Below are positions 1 to 10,900 of a stretch of 64,000 nt of DNA, piece after piece. The notes beneath the pieces are model-generated. The model saw only the letters and a list, made by a program, of their open reading frames with translations. It ran no database searches and was not told the origin of the DNA. Source of the DNA: Rhizopus arrhizus. Its lineage: Eukaryota; Mucoromycota; Mucoromycetes; Mucorales; Rhizopodaceae. Both the position numbers and the translations under genes were made by a program. Positions within the stretch are counted from its first letter, which is position 1, and the number at the start of each line of letters is the position of its first letter. The stretch lies in assembly GCA_024220505.1 (NCBI GenBank), contig JAKZZE010000024.1:248001-312000 (forward strand), given 5' to 3'.

Positions 1-1884
1 GGACAAGTGCCAGAACGGGTGGTAGACATAATGGTATGCTTTCCGATCTTTAATGCCTTTTTCTTCATTTCATTTATGTAGCCTTCTTTTTTTTTATTTT
101 TTTATGCTTTTATGCCTATGTCTATGATTTAATAACTTCTTTTTCCATGTTCTTTTTTTTAATTACCATCAAAACTCCATCCAAAATATATATCTAATCT
201 TCTCTTATGTATTGCTGTATTCACGTAAATCACTTTTCGACTATAATCCAAATAAATTCTATGCATATGTTTCTATGCTTAAAACCTTTTACAAGAAACT
301 ATTTTTATACGTTTTGTAGCTGTAATAAAAAAAATCGTTTTAAGAGTTTTTAAACAAAGCTTCAGGTTTTGTATCTGTTAACAAGTTGCACTGCAAAATG
401 ATATGTTATTTGACACCTTCCATTATCTCTACAGTGTTACGTTGTTGTTAAAGGGATTTATAGCCTTATATCCAATATGCTAATCAAAATAAGATTTTTT
501 TTTCATTATGAGTACTGAACCTGTATGTTTTTTTTTTTTTTTCCTACCAAATAAAGACTTTTTTTCTACTAAATATTTCATAAAGCATAGGACTAAACGG
601 AATGTAGCTCATATACTATAAACATACATTAGATGCAATGTATATCAACAAACGATCACTATTTACCTTAAAAAAAAGCTAATTCTTGTTAAATAATTGT
701 AAAAACTAGATTAAGGTACAAGATAAATAATAACAGTTTAATTGTTAGCAAGTGTTTAGAATAGTAAAAATAATTACGAGCCGTAAGAATTTCGTAGCAG
801 GATTACATGAAGAAAGAAAAGAAGTACAATCGGAAGTTTCTTGTACTTTTTGAAACGCTTGTAAGTTATAACGACGTCATCCTAGAGCATTTGCAAACTC
901 GTTTTTTTTTTTTTTTATTACAATTATTTTTGAAATTCGGTTTATTTTAATTCATGATTACAACAATTATTAGTAGTCAAACAGATTGAATTCCTTTGGC
1001 TTCAATTAAACTGACTATAACAGAGAAAAAGTATAATAACAAAGGACAACCTACTCAAATCAATATTTTTACCCGATGAGGAAGTAATTTATAAACAAAT
1101 TACTTTATTGTATATGATCTGAATTTGATAATAGTTTATACAACTCTTTTTTATATCTATTACGCATTTATATTCTTCAGTTTATTCCTCCATATTTAAT
1201 ACAAAAAAATAAAGATTCACAACTATGACAAATTACTCTCAGTTCAATTAACATAAAAAGTTTGTAATGTAACTCGACTAGTAAAAGTATAATGAAGCAG
1301 TACTACAATTGGATACAAAGAAAAGTTACAGCAATCAAAGCATATCTTGTTTAAATTTGCTAAAATAAATAGAACTAAAGGCACAGGTGCATTACTGACT
1401 CTTTGCCATAATGCTTACATGTCTTCTTTTTCACATTTTAAGTTTCCATTAAAAACATATCAGCTAGAGCACAAGATGTGGAAGTGGTTTAAGATACGAC
1501 AATTGACAGAGGCATAAAAAACGTAAGCTTTGTTCTTTTTTTTTTTATATTTTTGGCAGTAATGGAGTTATAAGTTGTCTCTTTTTTTGTTGTTGCAAAT
1601 TATCTATTCTAAAAACAACCACAAAATATAGTTCTAGAAACAAAAAAGAGAGTCGCAGAATGTTTTTTTAAAAAAATAAAAAATTGTACACAATCTACTT
1701 TCTTTGTAATTGCTTAAAAAACTAATGAAAAGGAATCTTTTTTTACGACCATTACAATCATAAAGCAGAAAAATGCAAGTTGTGTAATATCGGTTCGTTA
1801 CGTCTTTTAACAGCAAAACTCAGGTTTTATATAGTTTAAAAAGTGATTTTGCCAAGTAGATCCAGCCCATTTCAATATTTACCT

Positions 1885-1917
<33 letters not shown>

Positions 1918-2062
1918 GGAGCAATAAAAATGAATGGAGCATTTTAAAAAAAAAATGCGGAGAACAACCAAAAAATAAACTCAAAAATACACCAGAAGCG
2001 CTGTAAAAAAATGCTGCAACGAGTATTCGTATCCTTCAAGCAGGATTCTTTGCGCCGTAGTG
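1..2062. other. AT-rich non-coding sequence, possible partial exon at the left edge
   Basis: This stretch consists of A/T-rich sequence with many homopolymer runs, including about 28 A at 1887-1914. I see no open frame of protein-like composition, no tRNA-like element and no transposon end in it. The first 31 bases read open on the plus strand and stop before a GTATGC that could be a splice donor, so a gene entering from the left is possible but cannot be shown. Confidence 0.6.
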
Positions 2063-2930
2063 ATGGTTTATATAGTGTTAAATAGGTTTGATTTAAGAGA
2101 GTCTTGATGTAAGATCAAAGGTTTAGGTAGGATTTGATTCCAAAAAGAGTAATGATTTGAATATGAGTTGCTTGAGTAAAGTGACCACCAGATCTTATAA
2201 GTAGATCAAACTGTTTTGAGTAAAGTAAAAATAAAAAGGTAAAATAAAGATAAAATAAAATAAAAAGGATTTACAATGAAGTGTATATACTTCAAGGGAC
2301 TTCTTGTTCTTGATGTTAAGTAAAATAAAAGAAAAACAAAAGAGATTTACTTTGTATGATATTTATTAAAATGATCAACAAGTAAAGTAAAATAAAAGTA
2401 AGTTCAAAAGTAAGTAAGTAAGTAAGTAAGTTCTGATTGCTGTTAAAATGTCGAGGTATTTATATGTTTTTGAGTTTTCTGATTATCTGTTGTTTTTGGT
2501 TTTTAGTGTGGAAAATTTTTGTATGAATCTACATAGCCATCTGAATTCAGACACTGTCTGTATTCATACAGTTGTCTGTATTCATTCAATTCTTGTGGTA
2601 CAATTTTTTAATATTTTCCCATTGTGTGTGTTACAATATTTATATGTTTTTGGTTTTCTTGATTTTGTGATGTTTTTAGATTTTTGTGTTTTCCTTTGAA
2701 TTGTGAATTTAGTTGAGTTATTCAATTTCATTGAGTTTATCAAAAATATTGAGGACATGAACTTAGTTCAGGTCCGAACTTTCTTCGTCAAGTGGTACAG
2801 TTTGATTGAAAAAATTTCTATTTTCGTCACAATAGCTACACCAAAAGTAGAATCAAAAGATGTGACACAATGTAATTTTTTGTTGCTTCAATGGCTTGTA
2901 AGAGTTAACGGTTTTGAAATAGAGTAAAGT
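2063..2930 (-). repeat. Degenerate LTR copy related to the LTRs of element A
   Basis: Sequence from about 2067 follows the element A LTR at 3297 onward: the same run through the TGACCACCAGATCTTATAAG motif at about 2180, the same purine-rich stretch and the same 'tatttatatgtttttg' near 2457 and 2638. It has many substitutions and no clear TG/CA ends or target-site duplication. It is best read as an old solo LTR or LTR fragment of the same superfamily. Orientation is inferred from its match to the minus-strand element A. Confidence 0.6.
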
Positions 2931-2939
2931 TGATGAAAA

Positions 2940-3274
2940 TGGATAAAAAAAATTAAGAGTTGGGTAGAGTATTCATATTAGGTTCGCTTGTAAGTGACCA
3001 CCAGATCTTGTTAAGTAGATCAAACTTGTTTGTAATAAAGTAACTTGATAAGAGTTTTAAGAGTGTTTACAATGAAGATAATTGACTTCAAGGGACTTGT
3101 CTTGCTTGTGTTTTAAGAGTGTTATACCAAAAGATTCAGGGATAAAGATACTTGATTTATTGGATAAAATATATTTAAGATAAGTAAAGTTAAAATATAT
3201 ATAAGTCAAGAGAAGTGAAGATAAGTCAAGAGTAAGTGAAGTAAAATAAAAGTAAAAACTTGTCTATTTTATAG
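2940..3274 (-). repeat. Second diverged LTR-like fragment, cut by element A
   Basis: From about 2955 the sequence again shows the TGACCACCAGATCTTG motif, the AGATC...GATCAA pairing and the AAGTAAAGT-rich tract typical of the A and D LTRs, but as a separate, more distant subfamily. It runs up to ATAG at 3271-3274, the target site of element A. The continuation lies beyond element A, after the second ATAG at 36203-36206, where several TTTGATTT(C/T)(G/T)ATATAA units follow. Element A therefore seems to have landed in an older LTR. Confidence 0.45.
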
Positions 3275-3862
3275 TGTGAGATTGGAGTTTGTAAGGTTTT
3301 TATAGTGTTAAATAGGTTTGATTTAAGAGAGTCTTGATATAAGATCAAAGGTTTAGGTAGGATTTGATTTCAAAAAGAGTAATGATTTGAATATAAGTTT
3401 GCTTGTAAGAAGTGACCACCAGATCTTATAAGTAGATCAAACTGTTGTGAATAAAATAAAGTAAAAAGATAAAAAAAAAAAGGGATTACAATGAAGTGTA
3501 TTTGCTTCAAGGGACTTCTTGTTCTTGATGTTAAGTAAAATAAAAGAAAAACAAAATAGATTTACTTTGTATGATATTTATTAAAATAATCAAAAAGTAA
3601 AGTAAATAAGTGAAGTAAAATAAAAGTTAAAAGTGAAGTAAGTAAGTCAGTAAGTTAAAAGTATAAGAAATATTGAAGTTATTTATATGTTTTTGGCTTT
3701 TCTGATTATATGCTGTTTTTGATGATTTTGTGGATATTCTGTGTTTTTTGTATTTTTCTGGATTTATCTGTATTCATACGTATTTGCTTGTATTTTCCTG
3801 GATTTGAATTAGTTGGAGAGAGAAAAGTCAAATGCTGCAAAAGTTTGCTGCATTGTGTTACA
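3275..3862 (-). repeat. 3' LTR of element A
   Basis: 588 bp, reading TGTAACAC... on the minus strand to ...TCTCACA at the flank. It matches 20278-20805 joined to 36142-36202. It contains a TGACCACCAGATC motif at about 3412 that equals the 3' end of the primer tRNA inferred from the primer-binding site. The ORF3 reading frame runs into its first 54 bases. Confidence 0.93.
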
Positions 3863-4684
3863 GATGCCCGGGGTGGACAAAAGTTCGTCCTCGAACGTTC
3901 CATGGCGTGGGACATGTAAGTGGGCCCAAGAGTCTTTTTGTTTTATTACTTTCTTTAGGATGGGATCGATTCGTCCCTCTATGAGTATCTCTTTCAATTG
4001 ATGATGTTTGGCGTTGAGATATCGGTTGACACTAGCTTGAGTAGCATTAGGACGCTGGAAAACGAAATGACTCCAACGGTTGACGTACGTAGCTAGTTCT
4101 TCAATAGCATTTTGTTTCTTTCGGTGGGAACGTTTGAGTTCTTGTTGCGCTTTTTTATATTCAGAATAGGATTCCAGTATGTGTTTTTTTGTGATATTGG
4201 CAGCCTCCAGATTTCCTTTTTGCCAATCTTCTAGTAATAAATCATCCCATTCTTTGATACTTTGATCGGAACAAGGATAATAAGGCAGTGGATTATAAGC
4301 GGTATTGATATGAGCTACAGTGGGTTGCAGTACTTCTTTAGAGAAAGCTGAAATAGGCCAGTCCATGATTTGTGCTTGCTCCTTTACTCTTTCTTGAATT
4401 GCCTTTGCAAAATGAATAGCACTGTTATAGGTTGTAGGCTCCATCCCTTCGTCAACTTCAAGAACGAAGCAGTCATATTCTTTAAAGTCTTCTTGACAAC
4501 ATTGTAACCATTGTTCAAGTGCGATTACCAAAGAATCATATCCTTCCTGTTGGTAATATGTATGAAAGTAGTCCTGAAGCATGTTTTTGTAATATTCATC
4601 AGGATCGGAAAAATCTTCTTTTCTTGGGGCAATGGATCTCCATCATGCTTGCTTGTTAGTTTCATGGGATGCGCCTTCATTCAT
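3809..4684 (-). pseudogene. Element A ORF3, conserved accessory protein of unknown function (nonsense mutation)
   Basis: A third reading frame downstream of the integrase, where an env gene would sit in a retrovirus. The open part (from 4582) gives 257 residues. The frame continues upstream to an ATG at 4684 but meets a TGA at 4645-4643, so the copy is broken near its start. The C-terminal half is clearly homologous to the D element ORF3 at 21265-21912: shared patterns include N-W-HF-F-RPN, Y-L-AK and IKQKDxWA, with a shared GIC ending. The protein is charged and looks helical. I see no signal peptide, membrane segment or known catalytic motif, so an envelope role is not supported. The stop codon lies inside the 3' LTR. 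The family is unknown to me. Confidence 0.7.
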
Positions 4685-4724
4685 TGTTTTAATTTGAGTT
4701 CGATTTGTTAGATAATAAAACTTA

Positions 4725-6354
4725 CAGTAGCGGACAAAACTGGTGCACAAAACTTTTTTTCAGCTTTTAACTACCATTACCTGCTCATGGTAATCGCAAT
4801 AGTCATGAAACTGTACCAGAAGGAGGATGTGCTAGTCATTGTAATTTATGTATGTTCTAAGCATGACATTGTTAAAACTGAGCGATAAGCGTGCTTTAAA
4901 TTTATAAAATCTTATATTTTCTAAAAACCGCAAAAGTGGCTAAGACCTTAGACTTTATATAATCATCTCATCTCTTGATATCATCGGATGTTCTTCTTTG
5001 CATATGCTAATAATATGCGTGTATATCATTTTCAATAAAAGAACCCGGCTCTTTAACTACTCTTTTCCAAAGATCATCTACCCTTTTTGATCTAGTGTCG
5101 TATCATCATACCTTTGCCATCAATTGCCACCTGGCATGCTTAAGCGGACTTAGGCCGGGATTAGTGGCGGCTAAACTTGTAGCACAGAAGCGCTGTTATC
5201 AAATATTGAGTTTGTGACATGCGTCGATTTGTGCCTCGTGTCATTGTCATACTAAAACGAGAGATTACGACGTTTTAGACCACTATACGCTAGGCTTTTG
5301 TGGTATGAAGTAAGCGAAATATATGTGTATATTTCTGAGTTCATTATACCATCATATACTTGACACACATATTCCGGTCCTCAATATCTAATACAGCCTT
5401 AAAACATAACAGAGCAGCCAGCATGCTTCATTGTTTGATCACCGTGAAAAAATCGCTCAGGTTGCTCGACTTGCTTTCAATATTAGTGTATACTATCTGC
5501 ATCCATAATGTTCATATTTGTTTCATTGCTAAAGATAGCAGACTTCCAGCCCTCTATTGTATACAATGGCTTGTCGTGATACCACATTCATCGCTTTTTC
5601 CGGCTAATACAGCTGATGAAATTCTTCGATTCCTTACTTCCAGACTCAAAATCTAGCTTCCTACAGTGCCTTCAGACTGACAATTTGCTAATACTGTATC
5701 TTAAGGTCCTCAACATGTGCTGAGCATCGGAAACTGTGTGTAACGGACCTTGTCCAAGCTTTAGGTTGGTGATTGAGCTAGTAACTTTTCAGACTAAAAG
5801 CGGGAGACCTTCATGATCACAAGACATTAAGTTTCTTTCTTCCCTCTTTCTCCTGTTGATTGTCCATTTAGAGATTCTTGTTATTCTAGAAATATCTGTT
5901 GTCGTACGAACTAAGTGTATTCGAGATCTCAGAGTTTCGTTTTTACAGTTGCTTATTTTCTTAAACATATAAGGCTAGTACTTTGTTATAGTGAATAGGG
6001 TAAAAACAAAAGGGGGGATTCAATGGGAAATACAAAATAACTACGGTTTTATATATTTTTTAAGAGCGACTAAAATTCACTAATATGCGGTGAAATCTGA
6101 AAGCAAACGGGAGAGATATGGGGAAAATTGAAAGAAGGCTAGACAAGCACCACATTTTTGGCGAAAATTGAAATATGCAAAAAATCACTAAAAATGACCT
6201 TATGCCTGGGGGATGTCCGGTACAGTTCCGGTTTACATAACATAATGTATATTTTGGACTGTCTTTCAGATGGTATATGCCACAAAAGTCGCAGACATAT
6301 GACGGAGATAGAATGTTGATTTTAATTTTTGTGCACCAGTTTTGTCCGCTACTG
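4725..6354. mobile_element. 1.63-kb non-autonomous TA-flanked element, copy 1
   Basis: Ends are perfect inverted repeats of about 28 bp starting CAGTAGCGGACAAAACTGGT, flanked by TA at 4723-4724 and 6355-6356, the pattern of Tc1/mariner elements. Length is 1630 bp. No transposase is encoded. A plus-strand frame starting at 5423 encodes 77 residues rich in Ile/Leu/His and is also open in the other two copies. It shows no recognisable domain and may simply be conserved because the copies are young. This copy sits just upstream of ORF3 of element A. Confidence 0.92.
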
Positions 6355-6431
6355 TATATAAGTATTTTTTTTTTGTAGTATTTATATCTTTTCAATGTTT
6401 TTGTGCTTGTGAATTTTTTTTTTTTTTTTTG

Positions 6432-7297
6432 TTAATCTAAAAGTTCATTTGTTTCATCATCTAAAACGGTTGTAACAATCAGCTGATGCTCTGTCCTCCA
6501 TTGAGTATTCGGTATGGAAAATGGTTTTAACCTATTCCCATGCACTCTTTTGATTCTGGTATCTTGTACTTCGGTATTTTTAATGTGATAGGTTCCTTTG
6601 CCTAAGACTTGATGTATGATATATGGTCCTTCCCATTTGTCTTGAAGTTTTCCAGACCATGAAGTTGATAAGTAGTCTTTATATAAAAGTACAATATCTC
6701 CTAATTTGAATGGTGGCTTCAATTCTTTTCTCTGATCGAGGATCTTGTCTTCTATCGCCTTTTTCTGTGCATTCTGTGTGGTCTTTATTGCTTTGGCTGC
6801 TTGTTCCCTGATACGATTGAGACTATGCAACTGATGAGCAGTGCGATGGAATAAGATAGCTTCAAACTTTGGTGAGTTTCTTTCATGGATCAAGTGATTC
6901 ATGTCAAATGGTGTTTTAGGTTCATATCCGTATGTCAGATAGAGTGGACTTTGCTTGGTAGTAGCTTGTTTCATCGATCTATATGCGAATAAGGTGGCGG
7001 GTAAATATTCGTCCCAATCTTTCTTTTCATCATCTGAGCGTCGTTGCAATATTTGTCCAAGAGTTTTATTGAAACGTTCTATGAGTCCATTACTCTGTGG
7101 ATTGTATGGTGTGGTTGTTTTGTGTATAATTGAGTAATTTCGGCAGACTTGTCGAATTAGATCGCTAACAAAAGGCTTTCCATTATCAGAAACAATAATA
7201 GTTGGGCAGACATGTCTACAAATTATTTCTTCGTACAAGAATAGTGCTATTTCCGATGCATTTTGGAATCTCATTGGCCTGGCCTCTACATATTTTG
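6432..7297 (-). pseudogene. Element A integrase, C-terminal part (split by chromovirus B)
   Basis: The rest of the DDE integrase of element A. It holds the second Asp in a VSDNGKPF motif and the catalytic Glu in NPQSNGLIERFN, 35 residues later, followed by the C-terminal domain ending near 6432. The N-terminal part, with the zinc-binding HHCC and the first Asp, is at 13497-13982. Chromovirus B and its 5-bp target copy TTTTG separate the two. Joining 13502 to 7297 through one TTTTG keeps the frame, so the gene was open when B inserted. There is no chromodomain at the C-terminus, unlike elements B and C. It closely parallels the intact D element integrase (22033-23379). Confidence 0.9.
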
Positions 7298-7720
7298 TGT
7301 TTTGCCAAGTATTAAAATAAAAGACAAAAACTAAAAAGACAATAGTTGTGAAACTAAAGATTATATATTTCTTTATTAATAAAAACATTTGAGGCTATTT
7401 ATACTTTTTGGATGTCTGGATCTTTACCGCTATTTCAATTGATCGGTTAAAAGAATAATGTGGGAAGGATGGGAAGATAAAGGAAAGATAGTAGATAATC
7501 AATAGCCGCTGTCTTCTTGACGAATCAAGGGACAATGAAGTAGATAAATTATTGATCTAACGATAATTATCGAATAAAGTTGGATTGAACTGCCGTTGTT
7601 ATAATCAGGTTCCGATATAGTCGTGGGAACGCCGATAGGGACAACAGGGCAGAGTTGGCTATTGCGGAGATCTCTCGTTTATCCATGAATGTTCACTTTA
7701 CTAGTTGTGTGGATACAACA
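7298..7720 (-). repeat. 3' LTR of chromovirus B
   Basis: 423 bp with TG...CA ends, same as 13074-13496. The adjacent purine run at 7721-7731 is the plus-strand primer. Confidence 0.95.
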
Positions 7721-7946
7721 TTGCCCCCTTCTAGTTTGAAGCAAACGGTAAAAAGGAAAAGTGAAGATTCAGAAATGAGCAAAGGTCATACACAATAAGT
7801 GCGGTAATGATCATAGGGTAGATAAATAGACATAGTATAATTGAGGATAGATCGTAGTAGTAAGTTGTCATAAAAACCTGATAGTAAAAAAACCTTCTTT
7901 AGGAAAAATTGTCTTAGGGAAAAAGACGGTCAACTACTTAGACAAT

Positions 7947-10900
7947 TTAACGTCTTGATCTCTTGCTTCTACTGTGATGTTCACGAGTAAGAACGGTACG
8001 TTTAGGTAGTCTTGCTTTCTTTGAGACAGCAGTATTGTTACCTGCTTGACGACGAGCCCAATATGTTTCAATTGAAGATCGATCATCGAAGCTAGAAGTA
8101 GGTTCCCAAGTGTAATCTGTAGGATCATCGTATCCTTTCCAATGAACAAGATACTGGTAATTACCTGGAGTTCCTTTGTGTTGTATAATTGCTTGAATTT
8201 CATAATGTTGGCCATCGATTGATTCTGCACTTTTATTACTGGGTAATGCAATAAGTTTTAAGTGTGAAGTGGGTACATCTCTTGATAAGAGGTTATTTTG
8301 TTTATCAACTAATATGTAACTGCCATTAGTTGTCATTCCACTTATGTAAAAAGGTCCTTCATAATGCGGATCAGTTTTGTTTTCCTTGTTCACATTTTTA
8401 ATCATGACTTCACTATGGAGTGGAAACGGTGTGTGAACGATTTTGTTTGTTTTCATAAAATATGCATTGTCTACATCCTGAGTTTCCTTAATGCGTTTAG
8501 CTAGAGCAGGAATAACAACTTCGGTAGCATATTTAAGTCTGTTTTCTATTGCTTTAGAATCTATAGCATCACTTCTAAGAGTGGGTTTAATATGAGAATA
8601 ATCTTTCATATCATTTGGTACTTTATTGAAGATTACTGTGTATGGCCTGCTCTTATGAAGTCTGGAGTATTTCAGATTCATAGCATATTGGGTTGCAGGT
8701 ACATATAGATCCCAATCTTCTTTTCTTCCTTGTAACTGTTTAACGATAGTCTTTTTAGCAATTCCTACAAATGCTTCATTGACTGAGTTACCAAGGGGAT
8801 TAAAAGGGTTAGACACTCTCTTATCGATACCACTGTTATTAATAAGTTCAGTAACGATGGTAGCAGTAAACTCTTTTCCGTTATCACTAGCGATGACCTT
8901 AGGCCAGCCGAAAGTACAGAAGATATCAACAAGCTGTTTGGCAATAGTAAGAGCTTGTTTATCAGGAATGGCTTTCAAGATAGTAAAGCGAGAGAATAAA
9001 TCAACCATAACAAGAAGGAAATTATTTCCGCTCGTAGATGTTATATTAAAAGTGCCGAGGTCCATAACCCAATGATCTAGAGGTCCGTCAGGTAGGATAC
9101 TTCTAGGGGGATGATAACCTGTTTTGGCAATGTTAAACATTTTGCATTCATGACACTTGGATATGACATCCTGAATATCTTGACGTAAATTAGTCCAGTG
9201 GAGATTATCACCATGAATGGTTTGTTCTATGGCTTTAATTCCGTAATGACCTAATAAGTGAGCCTTCAATATTATATCTTTTCTTTCCTCAGGAGGAGGT
9301 GTGATATAGTCTTCATATTGCAAGGCGCGATGCAATAAGGGTTTTGATGATGATGTTGCAGAAGTGACTGCATATGTTTGTGTTTCATAACTTCTAGATT
9401 TTTCTTTAAAAGTTGGTTTTCTTTTTTCTTTTTCTTTACCACGGATATTGTAGATGGCAACATTGTTGACATTGTTACCCCCCTCCAGTTTATTGTCATC
9501 TGGGAATAAACGACTAAGTGCGTCTGGGATAATATTCTTAATGCCAGGACAATGAACAATATCAAATGAATATTCGAAAATTGTTTCAAACCAAACAAGC
9601 ATGGCAGCATTTGGAACAACTTGCTTCTTGATATAAATCAAGGCTTTATGATCAGTTGTCAAGGTAAAATGACGGTTGTATAACCATTTATTATATCTCT
9701 CAAACATGAATACAATCGCTAACAACTCTCGTTTGTTTGTATGATAACGACGTTCGGTAGGGGAAAGAGATCTTGCAGCAAAGGCGTTATATTTAATGTC
9801 TTGGTCGATGACTTGATAAACGACACCGCCGATACCATAAGCACTAGCATCTGTTGCAACGTAGAATGGGTACTTAAGGTCAGGGATGTGAATAACTGGG
9901 GCATTCACTAAGGCATCCTTAATATTACGAAAACTGCATTCATGGGTTTCATTCCAAATTCCTTTTAAAGAATTAAGAGATCGCAACCGGTCAAGTGGAG
10001 CAGTCAAGCGAGAAAACATTGGTAAACTATTACGGAAATAGTTTGCAAACCCAAGAAAACTCATGACTTGTCTACCAGTTTTAGGTGTGGGCCAAGAATG
10101 TATATTTGTCAGTTTACGTTGATCAGGGATTAGAGAACCATTGTTGCCAATAGTCCATCCGAGAATATTTACACAACTTTGTGCAAAATGCGTCTTTTCA
10201 ACATTAATAATTAAATTTGCAGCAGTAAGACGTTTCAACACTTCACGGACATACTCAATATGTTGATTCATGTCACCAGAGCTGAAGACACATAGATCAT
10301 CAATATAGAGTGCAGTGTAAGGAAGATCTGCGAACAAATTTGTAAGAACACGCTGTACAATATTACCGGTGCTTGTCAAGCCAAAAGGACAATGACGAAA
10401 TTGATACTGCATACCAGTAAATGGATGAGTAAATGCAGTTTTGGGTCTATCAGATTCTTGGATAAGAAAACGATGAAAGCATGCTCGTATGTCGAAGGTA
10501 GTGAATATAGTAGCAGAACCCATACGTTGATGAAGATCGCTGATTAGAGGTAAAGGCATTCTATCAACATTCTTTACAAGTTGGTTAAGCAGACGTGGAT
10601 CAATAACTGCTCTTTTCTTAGTGTATAATCCGTTGACATCCTTTTTTCCAACAAGAAAAATAGGGTTATTGAAGCGAGTATTGGAAGGAGCAGGTTCAAT
10701 GACACAATCATCCAACCAAGTTTGAATTTGGTCTTCCATGATCTTTCTATTAGCAATAGCAATATCGGGTTGTCTTCGATAAGCAAAGGCATTGGGTTCA
10801 GTATCAAGAGTGATGATAGCACCAGGTAAATTACAATGAGAAGACATGGGGATACTCGTATTAGCATCTAACAAAGGTTGAATAGTGCTCATCAAACGTT

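Noticed and set aside
2448..2927. Two small plus-strand frames as genes
   Set aside because: They lie in LTR-like repeat sequence and are low-complexity.
3809..4684. Envelope gene of an errantivirus-like element
   Set aside because: No signal peptide, membrane anchor or fusion-type region in either ORF3.
5077..5125. Resemblance to U2 snRNA (GATCnAGTGTnGTATC) in the 1.63-kb element, also at about 16637 and 33117
   Set aside because: Only about 16 positions match around the branch-site region. There is no Sm site or U2 3' structure after it, so chance similarity is likely.
5423..5656. 77-residue frame in the 1.63-kb elements as a real gene
   Set aside because: No domain, promoter or codon signal. 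Open in all copies but the copies are nearly identical, so openness is not evidence of selection.
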